In this document: piece by piece, positions 63,672 through 64,000 of the stretch
How positions within the stretch are numbered: position 1 is the stretch's first letter
How the letters are laid out: every line of letters begins with the position of its first letter
Origin: Vicugna pacos
Taxonomy: Eukaryota > Chordata > Mammalia > Artiodactyla > Camelidae
Assembly (NCBI RefSeq): GCF_048564905.1
Contig: NC_133002.1
Span: 28,758,501-28,822,500, forward strand
Length of the DNA: 64,000 bases
Direction of reading: 5' to 3'
Position numbers and translations under genes: made by a program
The notes under the pieces: model-generated
The model's database searches: none
What the model was told of the DNA's origin: nothing
The model's input: the letters and a program-made list of their open reading frames with translations, nothing else

Positions 63672-64000
63672 TTACTCTATGCCCAGAAATGTGCATCCCA
63701 GTCAATCTTAGAACATTTTCATCCCCCCAACAGGAAACCCAGTACGCATAAGCAGACATTATCAACTTCCCCATTCTCCCCAAGCCCCAGGGAGCCACTC
63801 TTCGGTCTCTGTGGATTTGCGTGTGCTGAACATTTCATGCAAATCAAGTCACTTCATGTAAGTGGAACCATCTATTTTGACTGACTTCTTTCACACTGAG
63901 TAACGTTTTCAATATTTGTCCACGTTGTGGCCCTGGGTCAGTACTCTATGCTTCGCTATTGCTGAATAATATTCCACTGTATGGCTGGGCCCCTCTGTTT
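63672..64000 (+). mobile_element. Old L1 LINE fragment, 3' end, L1M/L1ME type
   Basis: The sequence follows the well-known 3' region of ancient mammalian L1 elements in sense orientation: CAATCTTAGAACATTTTCATC, AACAGGAAACCCAGTACGCAT, CTCTGTGGATTTGC, GAACATTTCATGCAAAT, ACTTCTTTCACACTGAGTAA, TTGCTGAATAATATTCCACT and GTATGG. It differs from my recollection of the consensus at many positions, so it is old, and no reading frame is expected in this part. It is cut on the left by the gap and continues past the window on the right. The exact subfamily needs a library comparison. Its presence indicates a placental mammal. Confidence 0.8.

Noticed and set aside
63482-63884. Frames of 89-107 codons across the gap
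   Set aside because: They span 100 undetermined bases and join satellite to LINE sequence, so they are artefacts.

Overview
The window is almost entirely centromere-type satellite DNA from a placental mammal. I see no protein-coding gene, RNA gene or CRISPR array. The mammalian assignment rests on the last 329 bases, which read as the 3' end of an old L1 (L1M/L1ME-type) LINE in sense orientation. I do not recognise the satellite family or the species.

The satellite is a tandem repeat with a monomer of about 248 bp. Each monomer usually carries an AT box (a CATATATATG-type palindrome), a conserved GAAACAC...GTGTTTC hairpin-like dyad, and blocks such as CACTAGGAAACACACTGAG and CACCTAGCTTGTTGGGAAC. 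Monomers run head to tail without interruption from base 1 to base 63571, and I find no transposon insertion inside the array.

There are two zones. Bases 1-18933 hold about 76 diverged monomers in a patchwork of multi-monomer duplications, at offsets of about 993, 1,740, 1,990, 4,474, 6,962, 9,194/9,443 and 13,420 bp. All of these are near-integer multiples of the monomer. Several monomer subfamilies recur here in fixed order. At about 18934 the array switches, in register, to a homogeneous higher-order repeat (HOR) of exactly 3,227 bp, which is 13 monomers. It runs for 13 full copies plus 0.83 of a copy, up to a 100-base N gap at 63572-63671. Copies look nearly identical: I found two sites that vary among copies and one private change. 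The two shared sites occur in all four combinations, which points to conversion or exchange between copies.

The right edge of the satellite lies inside the N gap. Beyond it is ordinary interspersed-repeat DNA. The layout is that of a satellite array edge: an evolutionarily young, homogenised HOR next to an older, shuffled domain. Whether the HOR carries the active centromere cannot be told from sequence. No canonical CENP-B box was found.
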